Source: Sinohyriopsis cumingii (lineage: Eukaryota > Mollusca > Bivalvia > Unionida > Unionidae). From it: a stretch of 64,000 nucleotides of DNA. The position numbers and the translations under genes are program-made. The notes beneath the pieces were generated by a model, which made no database searches, had not been told where the DNA came from, and saw only the letters and a program-made list of their open reading frames with translations. Positions 47,975-58,329 of this stretch are shown here, in pieces (the first letter of the stretch is position 1; the number at the start of each line of letters is the position of its first letter). Where the stretch lies: contig CM068831.1 of assembly GCA_028554795.2 (NCBI GenBank), positions 29,974,659-30,038,658 on the forward strand, read 5' to 3'.

Positions 47975-49119
47975 TTTTTTTTGTATTTAGCGGCATTTTG
48001 TTTTTCCAGCCAAACCTCATAACTGTCTGGCGGTGTTTCTATGTTCTCATATCCCGTTTCCGCCATCATCTTGATTAATCTCGCAGTGAAGTATTTCCGT
48101 GAGTTGTTCAGCTCTATCATCGTCTTGATAAAGGCCATTCCATAACTGCCTTCGATGTCTGCGATTCTTGGTATTCTTATGTTTCTTTTTTCCACTGGCA
48201 TCATTTCCTCATTTTGTACAATTCGCGCGATGATATCCTGCTCGGTCAGATCCAAATATCCCGATTTTGGTCCTGTTCGTGCTGACGAATAATATATTTC
48301 ACTTACATTTCTGAATCTATGAATAGCTTGTTTTGTTGCCTCGGCCGAATTCATCTCGCTGGAAAACACATAACACCGATTAAATTTCTCGTTTACGATA
48401 CTTACTCCGGCTTCCAGCGTGTGATTGTAAATTACAATTCTTGCCTCATCAAAAGCCCGCGTGGTGTCACTGAAATCAGCGTGTTTTTGTGCCCTATTTG
48501 TGTCTCCGTGATAATACTTCACTGTTATTCTTCGTCGTTGTGCTTCCTTAGCAATTTCCTCTACAGAGAATTTATTTTTATGTTTCCGATGAGCAAATAC
48601 AACTATTTTCGCCTCTAGATTATCTTCTAGATATTTCCACATCGCATCGATGTTGTCTTGATGCGAATTTATTACAATAAACTTCTTCCCGTGGTCTGGT
48701 TTATATTTATTGATTACAAATGTCACATTCCTTCCCATTGACCGAAATATCTTAGCATCAACATCATCAGCATCAACACCTAGCGCTATAAATTGTTTTG
48801 CCAGCATTACAAGTGTCTTAAATCCATCCCATATTCGGCGGCTCTCACTAGCCCGTTTCGCAAAGATATGCCTGTAAATTCCGTGAAGTTCATCCACATA
48901 AACGTTATCAGGAATTCCACTTATTCGCCCAATTGATTCTATTTGTACCACAACTCGTCTATTACTGCCTGGTTTAAATTTTATATCACCGATAATATCC
49001 CGATAGTGTTCACACTTATTGTCTGCGGCGATCTTGCTCGACAGTGTTTTTCTATACGTGAATATCACCGCTGATTCATTCGCGTGAATAACATCCCATG
49101 CTGCCTCAGATTTTCCCAT
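47926..49119 (-). CDS. UL9-like SF2 helicase (right arm)
   Basis: 397 codons; mirror copy of the left-arm helicase with the same motif set. It differs at a few residues (for example ALGVDADD, SYGMAF, YENIE) and has one extra Lys at the A-run. It shares the TGA within the P-loop (49123-49125), so that codon predates, or was spread by, arm homogenisation. Confidence 0.75.
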   Translation of the reverse strand: MGKSEAAWDVIHANESAVIFTYRKTLSSKIAADNKCEHYRDIIGDIKFKPGSNRRVVVQIESIGRISGIPDNVYVDELHGIYRHIFAKRASESRRIWDGFKTLVMLAKQFIALGVDADDVDAKIFRSMGRNVTFVINKYKPDHGKKFIVINSHQDNIDAMWKYLEDNLEAKIVVFAHRKHKNKFSVEEIAKEAQRRRITVKYYHGDTNRAQKHADFSDTTRAFDEARIVIYNHTLEAGVSIVNEKFNRCYVFSSEMNSAEATKQAIHRFRNVSEIYYSSARTGPKSGYLDLTEQDIIARIVQNEEMMPVEKRNIRIPRIADIEGSYGMAFIKTMIELNNSRKYFTARLIKMMAETGYENIETPPDSYEVWLEKQNAAKYKKKCLVTGKMISTLTRGC

Positions 49120-49267
49120 ACCTCAGTAAGATCCATCGATGTAGTCTCTGTCATCTATTCGTTTGCAACCTTTCCCGGATTCATGTGCTGGCGGTTCACT
49201 GTATTCCTCATCAGGTGTTCTCGACGTAAATTCCCCAGGATATTTCGACCAGCCTCGCACGTATTTC

Positions 49268-50149
49268 TCATATTTGCTTTTTTCCAGCGCCAGTTTCCAG
49301 CCGATTAACAGTTACATATTTTCCTGTGCCATTTCTGCAGCATCTCACTCTGTAGCAATCATCGTAAACGTAGATCATACAATTATCACATTTATCCGCG
49401 ATATAGTTTCCTTCGTATCCGTGTCTCCGTTTACAAATTTCACAATAATGCCCTGGTCGTTTCGAATATACCAGCGATCGTCCACTCGTCCCAATCATCC
49501 CAGTTATTTGCCCTCGCTCGCCAGTCAACGCCGCAGATATCAGCTCAATGTCATCCCGATCGATTTTTTCCGTGTCAATAACTCGCTCAGCTCGCCAGTC
49601 AACATAATCTACTTCTTCATGCACGGTCACCAATGAGTCCCACGCCGATACTCCGTCCAATGATGTTTTGCATACACTGCCTGCCTTCCCAGATTTCGTT
49701 GTCATCAGTTTCAAACTGTTTAACCCCGCGTTGGCATCAACATATTTCTCGCCATATTTCCTCGCCAGCATTTCCAATATGTTTTTATGCCGCTGGTAAC
49801 CAACGATGATTTCAGGCACAACGACATGATGGCCTTTCGTCGTCGTAGCAATTTCGATTCTCTTCCCCGGATATTCCACCGCGAACATCGCCTTGACTTC
49901 CAACGTTGGTTTCTTTTCATCGAGATCAACAACTAGCCGCCGTCGACAGCATCTCGGAATGATTTCATTGACAAATGTCTTTCCGCGATAGCACTCATTG
50001 AATTCTCGTTCGGTGAACTCTCCGTTCCACACATGAAATTCTCGCCCACATTGCACAATCGGTTTCGATGTAAATTTCCCATCTCGGACCAATGATTGTT
50101 CAGCTTCAGCAACAGTTCGATAGCACTCGTACATCTTTGTCTGGTGCAT
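49268..50149 (-). CDS. Archaeo-eukaryotic primase with zinc ribbon (right arm)
   Basis: 293 codons, intact. It is identical to the left-arm primase except for about four residues (TSLDG, TEKID, GRSLVY, LETGAG), none of them in the DxD, GHH or cysteine motifs. A TATA-like stretch precedes the ATG but is altered next to it: the left arm has TATAAAAG, while this copy has the sequence complementary to 'cttttatatg'. Confidence 0.78.
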   Translation of the reverse strand: MHQTKMYECYRTVAEAEQSLVRDGKFTSKPIVQCGREFHVWNGEFTEREFNECYRGKTFVNEIIPRCCRRRLVVDLDEKKPTLEVKAMFAVEYPGKRIEIATTTKGHHVVVPEIIVGYQRHKNILEMLARKYGEKYVDANAGLNSLKLMTTKSGKAGSVCKTSLDGVSAWDSLVTVHEEVDYVDWRAERVIDTEKIDRDDIELISAALTGERGQITGMIGTSGRSLVYSKRPGHYCEICKRRHGYEGNYIADKCDNCMIYVYDDCYRVRCCRNGTGKYVTVNRLETGAGKKQI

Positions 50150-50465
50150 CTTTTATATGTATATATTTATATCCGTTTCTCTAATACTTGGTTTCTCATA
50201 CATACAAATCACCTGTTTTCCCATCGCAGCATCAGATCTCACACTTTCCCATAGTTGTCCTAGTTGTTTCCAACATCGATTTCCTTCTTGATTTCCTCTC
50301 ATTTCCCCCATGGTTTTCCTTAATCTAGGTCTCCTTGTATATCCATCTAGTTTTCTTATTTTTTCATTCTACTTGGTTTCTCATTGCTCCCCCCAAGCCC
50401 TTGTTTTCCCTTGCAGCAGTCTCGTTGGGTCATCTGTGTTTGAATTCCCAATCTTCTATACTACT

Positions 50466-50470
50466 TTTTC
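50466..50470. other. Candidate target-site duplication, right of element 2
   Basis: TTTTC, matching 35362-35366. Confidence 0.5.
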
Positions 50471-50515
50471 TCTTCTTTTTAAAACAATATTTACGCTACA
50501 TTCGTGTTAAAGAGG

Positions 50516-51836
50516 AAAGTTATAAAACAACCTTATGGAGATAGTCATAACTGAAAACAATAAATTTATTGTAATAGGGAATATTTTATAACATGTAATT
50601 ATTGTACGTTTTAATATAAAATGCGATCCCAGCCGCAACAAGTGGACAATGCTTTGAGCTTGAGCTTGCTAAAATTTGTTTGACTGAAGCCTCGTGCTCT
50701 TCGTCAGGTCTTACATAAACGTGTCCTTACTCATGTAGACTATTGTCACCTCTCCATAGTAATGTGTGACTTTCACCTGCGATGTGCAAAGGATGTCCCT
50801 GGTCTCTACAGCATGTGTTTAGGCCACCTCTCCTATCCAGATACTTGATAACCGTCTTCAGGATGAATTGGGGCACTTCGCAAACCTTGTCTCAAAATTA
50901 TTACCCCACGAAAAGATTTCTAATTAATTCACTCTGGCGTCCACTATTTTGGCCACTGAGGCTGAAGAGGCTGCAATATATATGTGCGATCGATGTGAAT
51001 TTGGAGGGTCGGTGCAAGTAAAAGTAACTCTACATGCGAGATACCATATTCGCATTAGTAGCGTTCTCGTAGTAGGGGCGATCAAAAGTATCAAAGTCGT
51101 ACATCATTTACTGTTTTAAGGCTCAAAAGTAGAATGGTTTCAGCATCTCTACCCTTTGTCATTTACGTCAAACTATTGACATCTTATACAGAACCTCCGT
51201 GCTTGAAAAATGTTGAATATTTTGGTTTCTAAGAAATATATTTTAGCTTTGATACTATAAATTTCTTTTTGTATATTTTAAACTGAAACCCTTCTGCACC
51301 AGAGTAATGTGCAAACTTTCTCGGTTTTTTATTACTAATGCATTGAACTGTTAATGAAAATGACCAAGCGAAGCTAGCAGCTTTTTTTGCGTAGATGCAA
51401 CGTTGAAGTAAGGACAAGCTGTATCTTCCATAACCAAATTACAACCATCAATCATGCATCAATAATGAAGCTAATTAAATGTTCTTTTTGCATATAAACG
51501 GCATGACCCCTAAACTTTAGGATTTATTCCGCTGGTGCGTCATAATAAGCTGTATTGGGTGGGGTTCAAATAAAAATGTTTCTGTCTTACCAGGTGGAAG
51601 TCTATACTCGACCAGAATGTGCTTTACTGTCTGTGGACATTGGCAGGGTAATAACTCTGGTCGAGGTTCACCCTACATGAAGTGTACAAAGTTCAGATAT
51701 GTGGATTGAAAAGGGGAGGATTTGTAGAAGACTGTTTAACTGGCAAACACCAAATATTAAACCAAAAAATTCCCAAATTACAATAAATTTATTGTTTTCA
51801 GTTATGACTATCTCCATAAGGTTGTTTTATAACTTA
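50516..51836. mobile_element. Candidate MITE-like element with about 55-bp terminal inverted repeats
   Basis: 50516-50574 and 51781-51836 are inverted copies of each other (the block ends in the self-complementary caataaatttattg and contains 'ttatggagatagtcataac'). They enclose about 1.2 kb with no convincing gene. A plus-strand frame of 79 codons at 50782-51021 has no known motif. This looks like a short DNA transposon or foldback unit next to element 2. Confidence 0.5.
51488..51763 (+). repeat. 276-bp inverted repeat, left copy
   Basis: Near-perfect reverse complement of 52463-52738. Shared text runs from 'ttgcatataaacggcatg' through 'gaccagaatgtgctttac' to 'caaatattaaacc'. Confidence 0.9.
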
Positions 51837-52462
51837 GGATATACAAGATTTTTTAAATAACGAGTATAACCATTGAGGAAAACCTAGAAAATTATTTTTT
51901 TACAACCTAATATTATGGAAATTACGAATCTGAAGATTGTCACTATATTAGAAACGTCGGGAATAAAAGAAAACAAACCAAAAAATTCCAAAAACACAAC
52001 AAAACCAAAACCAAGATTTAGTATGAGTTGTGGGAAACTCAGGTTGAGGAGCAGACCATAAGGTTTTAGTAAGGTCTAAATTTGACTATGGCTTGATTGT
52101 TTGCAAACCAGCTTGTAAATCTTTCTTGCATATGCTTGATGAAATACACAATCAGTAAGTTATACTATGTGTGGATTCATAACTTTCCCTTGAGAAAATA
52201 TCATGTTGAAGTAAACGGTCACTTGCTTTACCTCCGACGAGCAGAAGTGAGACTTTAATGCAATACCGAACTATCTTATAATAAATCTAATCCCGCATGA
52301 GATATCAACTTTAGGAAAACATACCAGACGTTGCTCTCAGAACCAAAATTCATTCCACTGTTTGGCATGCAAATTTATCCAGTCTTAGAAACAGCAATCA
52401 CATTTTATTGTTGGAAATGCCGTAAAGTTCTATTTTCTAAAAGCATCGCTTTAAATCCGCTA
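51764..52462. other. Loop between the 276-bp inverted repeats
   Basis: About 700 bp, AT-rich, containing the right terminal repeat of the putative 50516-51836 unit (51781-51836). No gene recognised. Confidence 0.5.
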
Positions 52463-52738
52463 GGTTTAATATTTGGTGTTTGCCAGTTAAACAGTCTTCT
52501 ACAAATCCTCCCCTTTTCAATCCACATATCTGAACTTTGTACACTTCATGTAGGGTGAACCTCGACCAGAGTTATTACCCTGCCAATGTCCACAGACAGT
52601 AAAGCATATTCTGGTCGAGTATAGACTTCCACCTGGTAAGACAGAAACATTTTTATTTGAACCCCACCCAATACAGCTTATTATGACGCACCAGCGGAAT
52701 AAATCCTAAAGTTTAGGGGTCATGCCGTTTATATGCAA
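52463..52738 (-). repeat. 276-bp inverted repeat, right copy
   Basis: Mirror of 51488-51763 with only a few changes (for example agcatattctgg versus agcacattctgg in the matching strand). The pair is probably two copies of one transposon in opposite orientation, the second truncated. Confidence 0.9.
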
Positions 52739-55700
52739 TATATACTGCCTTGTACGTCTTTCTAACTGCAAAGACCCATATATGTCATTGCAGTTTGTAC
52801 GGAGCAATCAGCAGAAAGAACAACATATACCATGATCTGCAGGCGAGTATATTCGGTAAATATTTTGCACATTATGATAGTACATGTTTTATGGTATATA
52901 CTTCTCATGGACTTTTTAAGAATTTTTACTTTCAAATGGTATCTTGTACTTTATACTACAAGTCATTTGGAAGGGCTGATCTTCCTAAATTGTTCATGCC
53001 GTTTTTCGTCGGTACATTGTTAGAACTTTACTTTGAATTATAACCATATAGCCAATATTGTGCTGAGGTGTTGTTAAACAATATGTACATACATCTCACA
53101 AAATTGAAAAATCTGTGAGTTGTAGATTCCCGTTATAATATGCCGAAATTAGCAGATTCGGGATGGCAGACAGCCACATTAATTTGCTGTAGACAGCTCT
53201 CACCCTTTCACATTATTTCGCTGAAATACGTTTGTTCTGACGACTGCATAATCTTAATTTTGATCCATATTCCCTGTTCACCAGTACATTCGCGTATTGG
53301 CTAGATCCTACCTTACTTTTCGTATTACGGTCTCAAATCCAATCAAAAACAACTGAAAGAGAAGCAGATTGTACATAATAGCTTAGACGCGCTTAACATT
53401 AATGTTACAGATCTACTCTGACGTCAGGATCGAGCAACCGTCAACATCAACATCCCGGTGCTCCACCAATATAAGTAAATAGTTCATGACACTTCCTTCT
53501 ACGTATGATCTTTCAAGTTTGAACAAAAGGCTTAATATACAAAAATGTAATTGTAGCTCATATAATCTAAACTAAATGTAATTCTGTTATCAAAGAATAT
53601 GGTTTCCTCCAAAGGACATTTTGCCACCTGGAACTGGACCTGGAAGCTATGCACGTTGAATCCTGAACCATTACTCATAGAGTTAAACTCGATAATGCTT
53701 GTGCCACCTTTTCTATATAGCTTGTAATATGAACCTCAGTCATATTCAAACTTCACCCATCTGCTCCTGCTTATGTTTATCAGTGCCACTTTCCTCACAG
53801 CTGGGAGGCTTTCAACGCTATGTCATAAGTCGTTGTGCTAGCATCTCCTTCACTGCCATATTCGTGCTTTATATGTCAAACATTTTTATATAATATTTTT
53901 ATTGACGATAATGCCGAGGACATTCAGTTTATTTTATATATTTCATGACACTTGGACCTTAATGTTTTCTTAAAGATTCTATGATTCAAAAGTAGTATAT
54001 AATTTAAGTGAAACACGGACAGTTTTTTTAAATGTCTACGGTTTGTGTGGTTAATGCGGTTTTATCAGCAATCACTGGTGATGTGATAGATCAGTTCGTA
54101 CATGGAATTAGTGACAGCAGGGTCAACTCTACCAGGTACTTAAGACTTTTTGCATGTGTTGTCAGTTGGCATATTGTTTTGATTGATAGAATATGTGTGT
54201 ACTTATACAGATATTATACTGTTAAAAAGAGCAGAAAAATGGACACTGCTTACTTAGCCAACGCTGAAGAGGATCATATGATATTCTAGGCAGATAAGCA
54301 AACAGACACTTCTTACACTGGAATGCCTATGAAAGATATTCACGTGTTACCAGCCATTGCCAAATTTGCTTTCAATTTTTCCCTCTGTTTGAACGCAATT
54401 TTTATTCCAGATCTGTTTTTCGGAAACTGTGTTCTCTCATCAGTTAACGAGGGCAATGTGGAAAAAAGGATGCAGAGAATCAAGAATCCCATTGTCAGTT
54501 CACCTATCTATGACAAATATATAAGGCCCATGCTTACGAATAAGAACAAAATTAAAACGTATCGTATACGAAATGGGCTTATTATGTGTTTCTGCCCAGA
54601 GCTGCGCATGTGTGCCGGATTTACGCAAAATAGATGCAGACAGCGCCGTTGATTATCAAGATTCATAAATATCGCTAATAAGCAAGACATGACAGAATAC
54701 ACTCCAAACTCATAGTACTACCTTATACTACAAATCTTTTGAGAACGTAAAATTTATAACTCAGATTCATAAGCACGATAGATTGCAGATTTTCTAATTT
54801 ACACATATAACTTTACAGTAGAATGTAAGAGTTTCTATGTAAAGAACGTGATACATAAACAAGACGGTGTGACACGACGTCTGCGAATGATAAAGAATAA
54901 ATGGGTGTCTTGAAATTGTTGGAAACACATCAGATGACCGTTCGAGAAAAAAGTGTATTTTATTCATATAAACTATTTTGAATTATTGGTCGAGGTGCAC
55001 TTAAGATGAGTGTGTGTAATAAATGTGAGGTTCAGGAGGATGAATGAAGCAGATGTATTTGTTTTGATGCCAGGAAATCAAGGGACAATCAAGGAGACTT
55101 GGATATTTTTTTGTGAAAGCAAAACAACATCAATCATTACTGTGCCCAAGGTGTGCATGTTTTACTTGTCATTTCCCCAACTTGGGTAATGAAAAACGGA
55201 TCAGAATGACATGAACATATTTATATTTATTAAGTTCGTGTCAATTTGTTTAGATGCACTATCGAATGCTATTTTATAAATATTGACGTACCTAAAAATA
55301 TAATGTTGATCTGTCATTTAACGTTTATTTCATATTTTGAAATTATAATTATGTCAGATTCAACGAATTTAAAACGTTAAATGTTGTCATTTAACTTGAA
55401 ATCTAGCCGGGGTGGATGATCCGTTTTCTTCCTTTTATTTTAGGTTTCACATTGTTTGGCAATGTATACGAGTATCTGGTAGCTCATGGAGAAGAGTTTT
55501 GTTTTAACGAAGATTGCTCCCTGGCAGCGCAGTTAAGCATGGTGGATTTGTTTGTATTAAATTTAAAATCACACCAGAAATAAAAAATGTAAAATTTCTA
55601 TCTTTGACACCGAGACTCATGAATAGGAGATACTGATCAGGGCTGGCTATAACTCTGAAAAGCTGTTTTAGTCTAGAAACATGCATCTTCGACTATAATG

Positions 55701-55740
55701 CAACGTCTGCTTTTATGTCATTAAAAATTCATTAATGGAA
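52739..55740. other. Non-coding host DNA
   Basis: Short open frames only (for example 54032-54289 and 54323-54652 on the plus strand) without motifs. No repeat or RNA gene recognised. Confidence 0.45.
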
Positions 55741-55769
55741 GTGAAAAGAAGTGAATCCAGGCAACAAAG

Positions 55770-58035
55770 AATTTGTGTCAAGCCCGCAAAATGTTGAGCA
55801 ATATTTACACAGCTATACATTCAACTCTAACTGGCTACTGTTCGGCTTTCGTTGTTGCAAGAGGTTTGCATTTTACTGATCTAACGTATCCACTGCTGTG
55901 GATATATTTCCGTTTCAGAGGACGACCAGGGAAGGTAGGCTGTTGCTCCACGGCTAAGTGTCCTATCAGATCGAATTGATCTTCTAAAGTGGATCTCTGA
56001 GATAAAATCTGGATAAAATGATTCTCGTCCCAAGTAATGGATAATACCAGTTACAGAACAGTTTCACTCATATGTAATGTTTGTAGCGACCGCCTAACTC
56101 CTTGAGCCAATATAGGCAGCAAATTCCTTTGATGTGTGTTCTTTTCCGATATGCAGAACGAATAACTCACCTTATCCAGAGCGAAAGTGACCATGTTATT
56201 ATTCTGTCCTGTCCCTCCGTATGAGGGGGAGGGGAAAGGTGAGAAGATGAGTGATCTCATTTGACACATCGTCTCTGTCTGATGGAGGGTACCAGTGATC
56301 ATGGAACGGTAGATGTAATTAACATTATCGTTTTCTCGTCCGACAGTGGCATTGTAGGAAGGTAGCTACATAGGTACTGATACTTGCAGTGGTATACAGT
56401 GTTGTTGTGCCCACCACTGACGATATTCCATTTGTCTTCTTTTGCCTTTAAACTGGAGAGTCATATCGCTTGAGCGATTGCTCCACCATTGACTACGAGA
56501 ACTCATTGTTCCCGAAGGCTTGTTACATAAGACCAAGACGTGCAGGTTCAGCAACTCTGGACTGGGATAAAATATCAAGAGTCATGGTTACTTGAGTATA
56601 TCTCGATTTACCTGATGATTCTGTTGCATGATTCATCGGGTCGTCCATCCAATATTTATCACAGTTGAGCGGATCAATCAGGATGAGATAACATTCCGAT
56701 TCTCTTGCTTTCTGTATCGCCTCTGGATACGTCCAGGACGATCAAATATATAGAAAAGGTATTATCTATCCAGGCCCTCTTATACGAGACTTTTGAGATA
56801 AAGGATGGTAGTCTGGCATTCTGTCTTGTTGCAGATAAGTCCACCATTGATTGATACTATCGGGCATATATTGCGTGAAAACCTAGCGAAGAAGAGACCA
56901 GTCAATTTATATTAGTTGGTTCTTCCGAAACGGGTCCGCAATTACCTTTCGTCAGCCAAGAATATGACAAACATGGACATTGAGTTTGGCGTTGATGGTA
57001 CTACTTAGAAAATGTCAAACAAGACTGCAAAGGTCCGAGAATTCGGTTCCAACTTGCCGTTTGAGATCAACCAAACAGTGGACTTTTCTGAAATAATGGT
57101 ATGTTGATTCTCCTGCCACAAATGAATAGCTTTTGAAATGGTATTCATCATTAGAATGTTGATATGTAAATGACGATCCCGAGGAGGGCCACACTCAACT
57201 AGGTTGTCTGAATGACGGAATGAGGCGTGTCGCCAGTGTTCTTTTCTCAATCCATACAGACTGTGATTTCGTGACTCAAGTGAGGTTTCTTTAGCTTCGA
57301 TCTGGAACGTCAATAGGTACAGATTGGGAGAACTTGATCTAATGGGAAAAGGCTCCGCCTCCATTTGGACAACATACTCACTTGTATGAGTGCATAAGAA
57401 GTAACGTAGGACTAAGACATCCTGCTACCGCATTGATCAAGCCCAGCAGGTGAAAGAATTCTTCGGCGGGTGGATTGTCCCTGAGGGAGACATACCGTCT
57501 TTACTTGCGTGTTGAACGCTAGACATAAATAAACAGACTCTTCAGATGTTACAAGGTCGGAGATATCTTTATTGAACGCAAGCCGGGGTAGAGAAGTACA
57601 GCAACAGGAAATGTCATCTCTTGCTCCAAGGTATAACTCAACCCCTATTTTTGAAGAATGTAGTCTTTGTGGGCGAGTCGAAAAAAAAATCCCGGAAGCT
57701 TCGTGATTGGGATATCAAGCCACGCATTTTGCAAGTCCACAGTGATTGCGTAATCTATCCAGTGGAGGCCATTTAAAACCATTGTCAACCAGGGTGGAAA
57801 TGAGTTCATTGAGTTTGATAGTTTTCCGAGATTGTAGGTGAGGATGTGCTCTGAACGTGATACCCACTCCCTCGCAAACCACTTGTCGGGTCAAAAGGTC
57901 GTAATAGCAAATCTTTTCGGGCAGTAAAGGAATTGAGCATGCCTTAAGGGCTCTATGATAGGGGTATTTTGAAAATGATGTGATTTTAAATATGGTGGCT
58001 TCTGCGGAGAGAAACAGTGGCGGAAATGATCGCAC
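55770..58035 (-). pseudogene. Degenerate DIRS/YR-retrotransposon-like RT-RNase H region
   Basis: A GC-richer stretch with minus-strand frames in handover order 58035-57715, 57364-57005, 56578-56366 and 56302-56051. The 57364-57005 part reads like the RNase H region of DIRS-type elements: HINILMMNTISKAIHLW, then a STVW.ISNGK…NSRT block where DIRS elements have DNSTVVAYINKQGG. The pieces around 56.7 kb resemble the ILIDP...W segment downstream. RT catalytic motifs were not clearly visible. Family assignment is tentative; a decayed retroelement is the safer statement. Confidence 0.42.
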
Positions 58036-58039
58036 TCTT

Positions 58040-58325
58040 TCTGGCTTTGTCTGCGTATTCAGAAAAACTGTGGTTATTCATCACCATCATCATTGGCAGC
58101 TCAGTATCGAGAGATCATGCGAGTAGCGCCCTTGGAGCGTTACCTGTCTCTGGGGTTTTGGCATCGTCTGCTGTGGCTGTGCAGGCCTATGTGTAAGTGA
58201 CAGTCCCTATTGCAGTTGGTGCAGATATACTGGGAAGCCTGAGTTGCTAGGGTTGCTGCCGCGCTTTTCTTTCTCTCACGTTTCTCTGCCTCCAACTGGC
58301 CTCTCCTCACATCAGCGACTGCCAC
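58040..58325 (-). pseudogene. LINE 3' end: C-terminal zinc-finger fragment
   Basis: The frame 58325-58140 encodes a basic stretch followed by CTNCNRDCHLHIGLHSHSRRC, the C-x2-C...H-x3-C/H finger that closes many LINE reverse-transcriptase polyproteins. The stop is followed by a short 3' tail containing an atgatgatggtgatg-like run near 58078-58095, typical of such elements. Only this 3' fragment is present. Confidence 0.6.
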
Positions 58326-58329
58326 TAAA

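Larger units (their letters stand above)
35367..50465. mobile_element. Giant palindromic PolB / primase-helicase element, element 2
   Basis: A 15,099-bp unit built as an inverted repeat: arms 35367-40087 and 45733-50465 flank a unique core 40088-45732. The outer ends begin AGTAGTATAG and end CTATACTACT, with TTTTC on both sides. Contents are replication genes only: protein-primed PolB, archaeo-eukaryotic primase, UL9-like helicase, helix-turn-helix proteins and small unknown proteins. No capsid, protease, ATPase or integrase was found. The PolB type, AG...CT termini and short duplication relate it to Polintons. The gene content and arm length are unlike any Polinton I know. Confidence 0.85.
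45733..50465 (-). repeat. Right arm of the element 2 palindrome
   Basis: Mirror copy of 35367-40087. It keeps the 8 bp missing from the left arm (near 47193-47200) and has A9 where the left has A6. It carries an amber at 47225-47227 that the left arm lacks. Confidence 0.95.
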
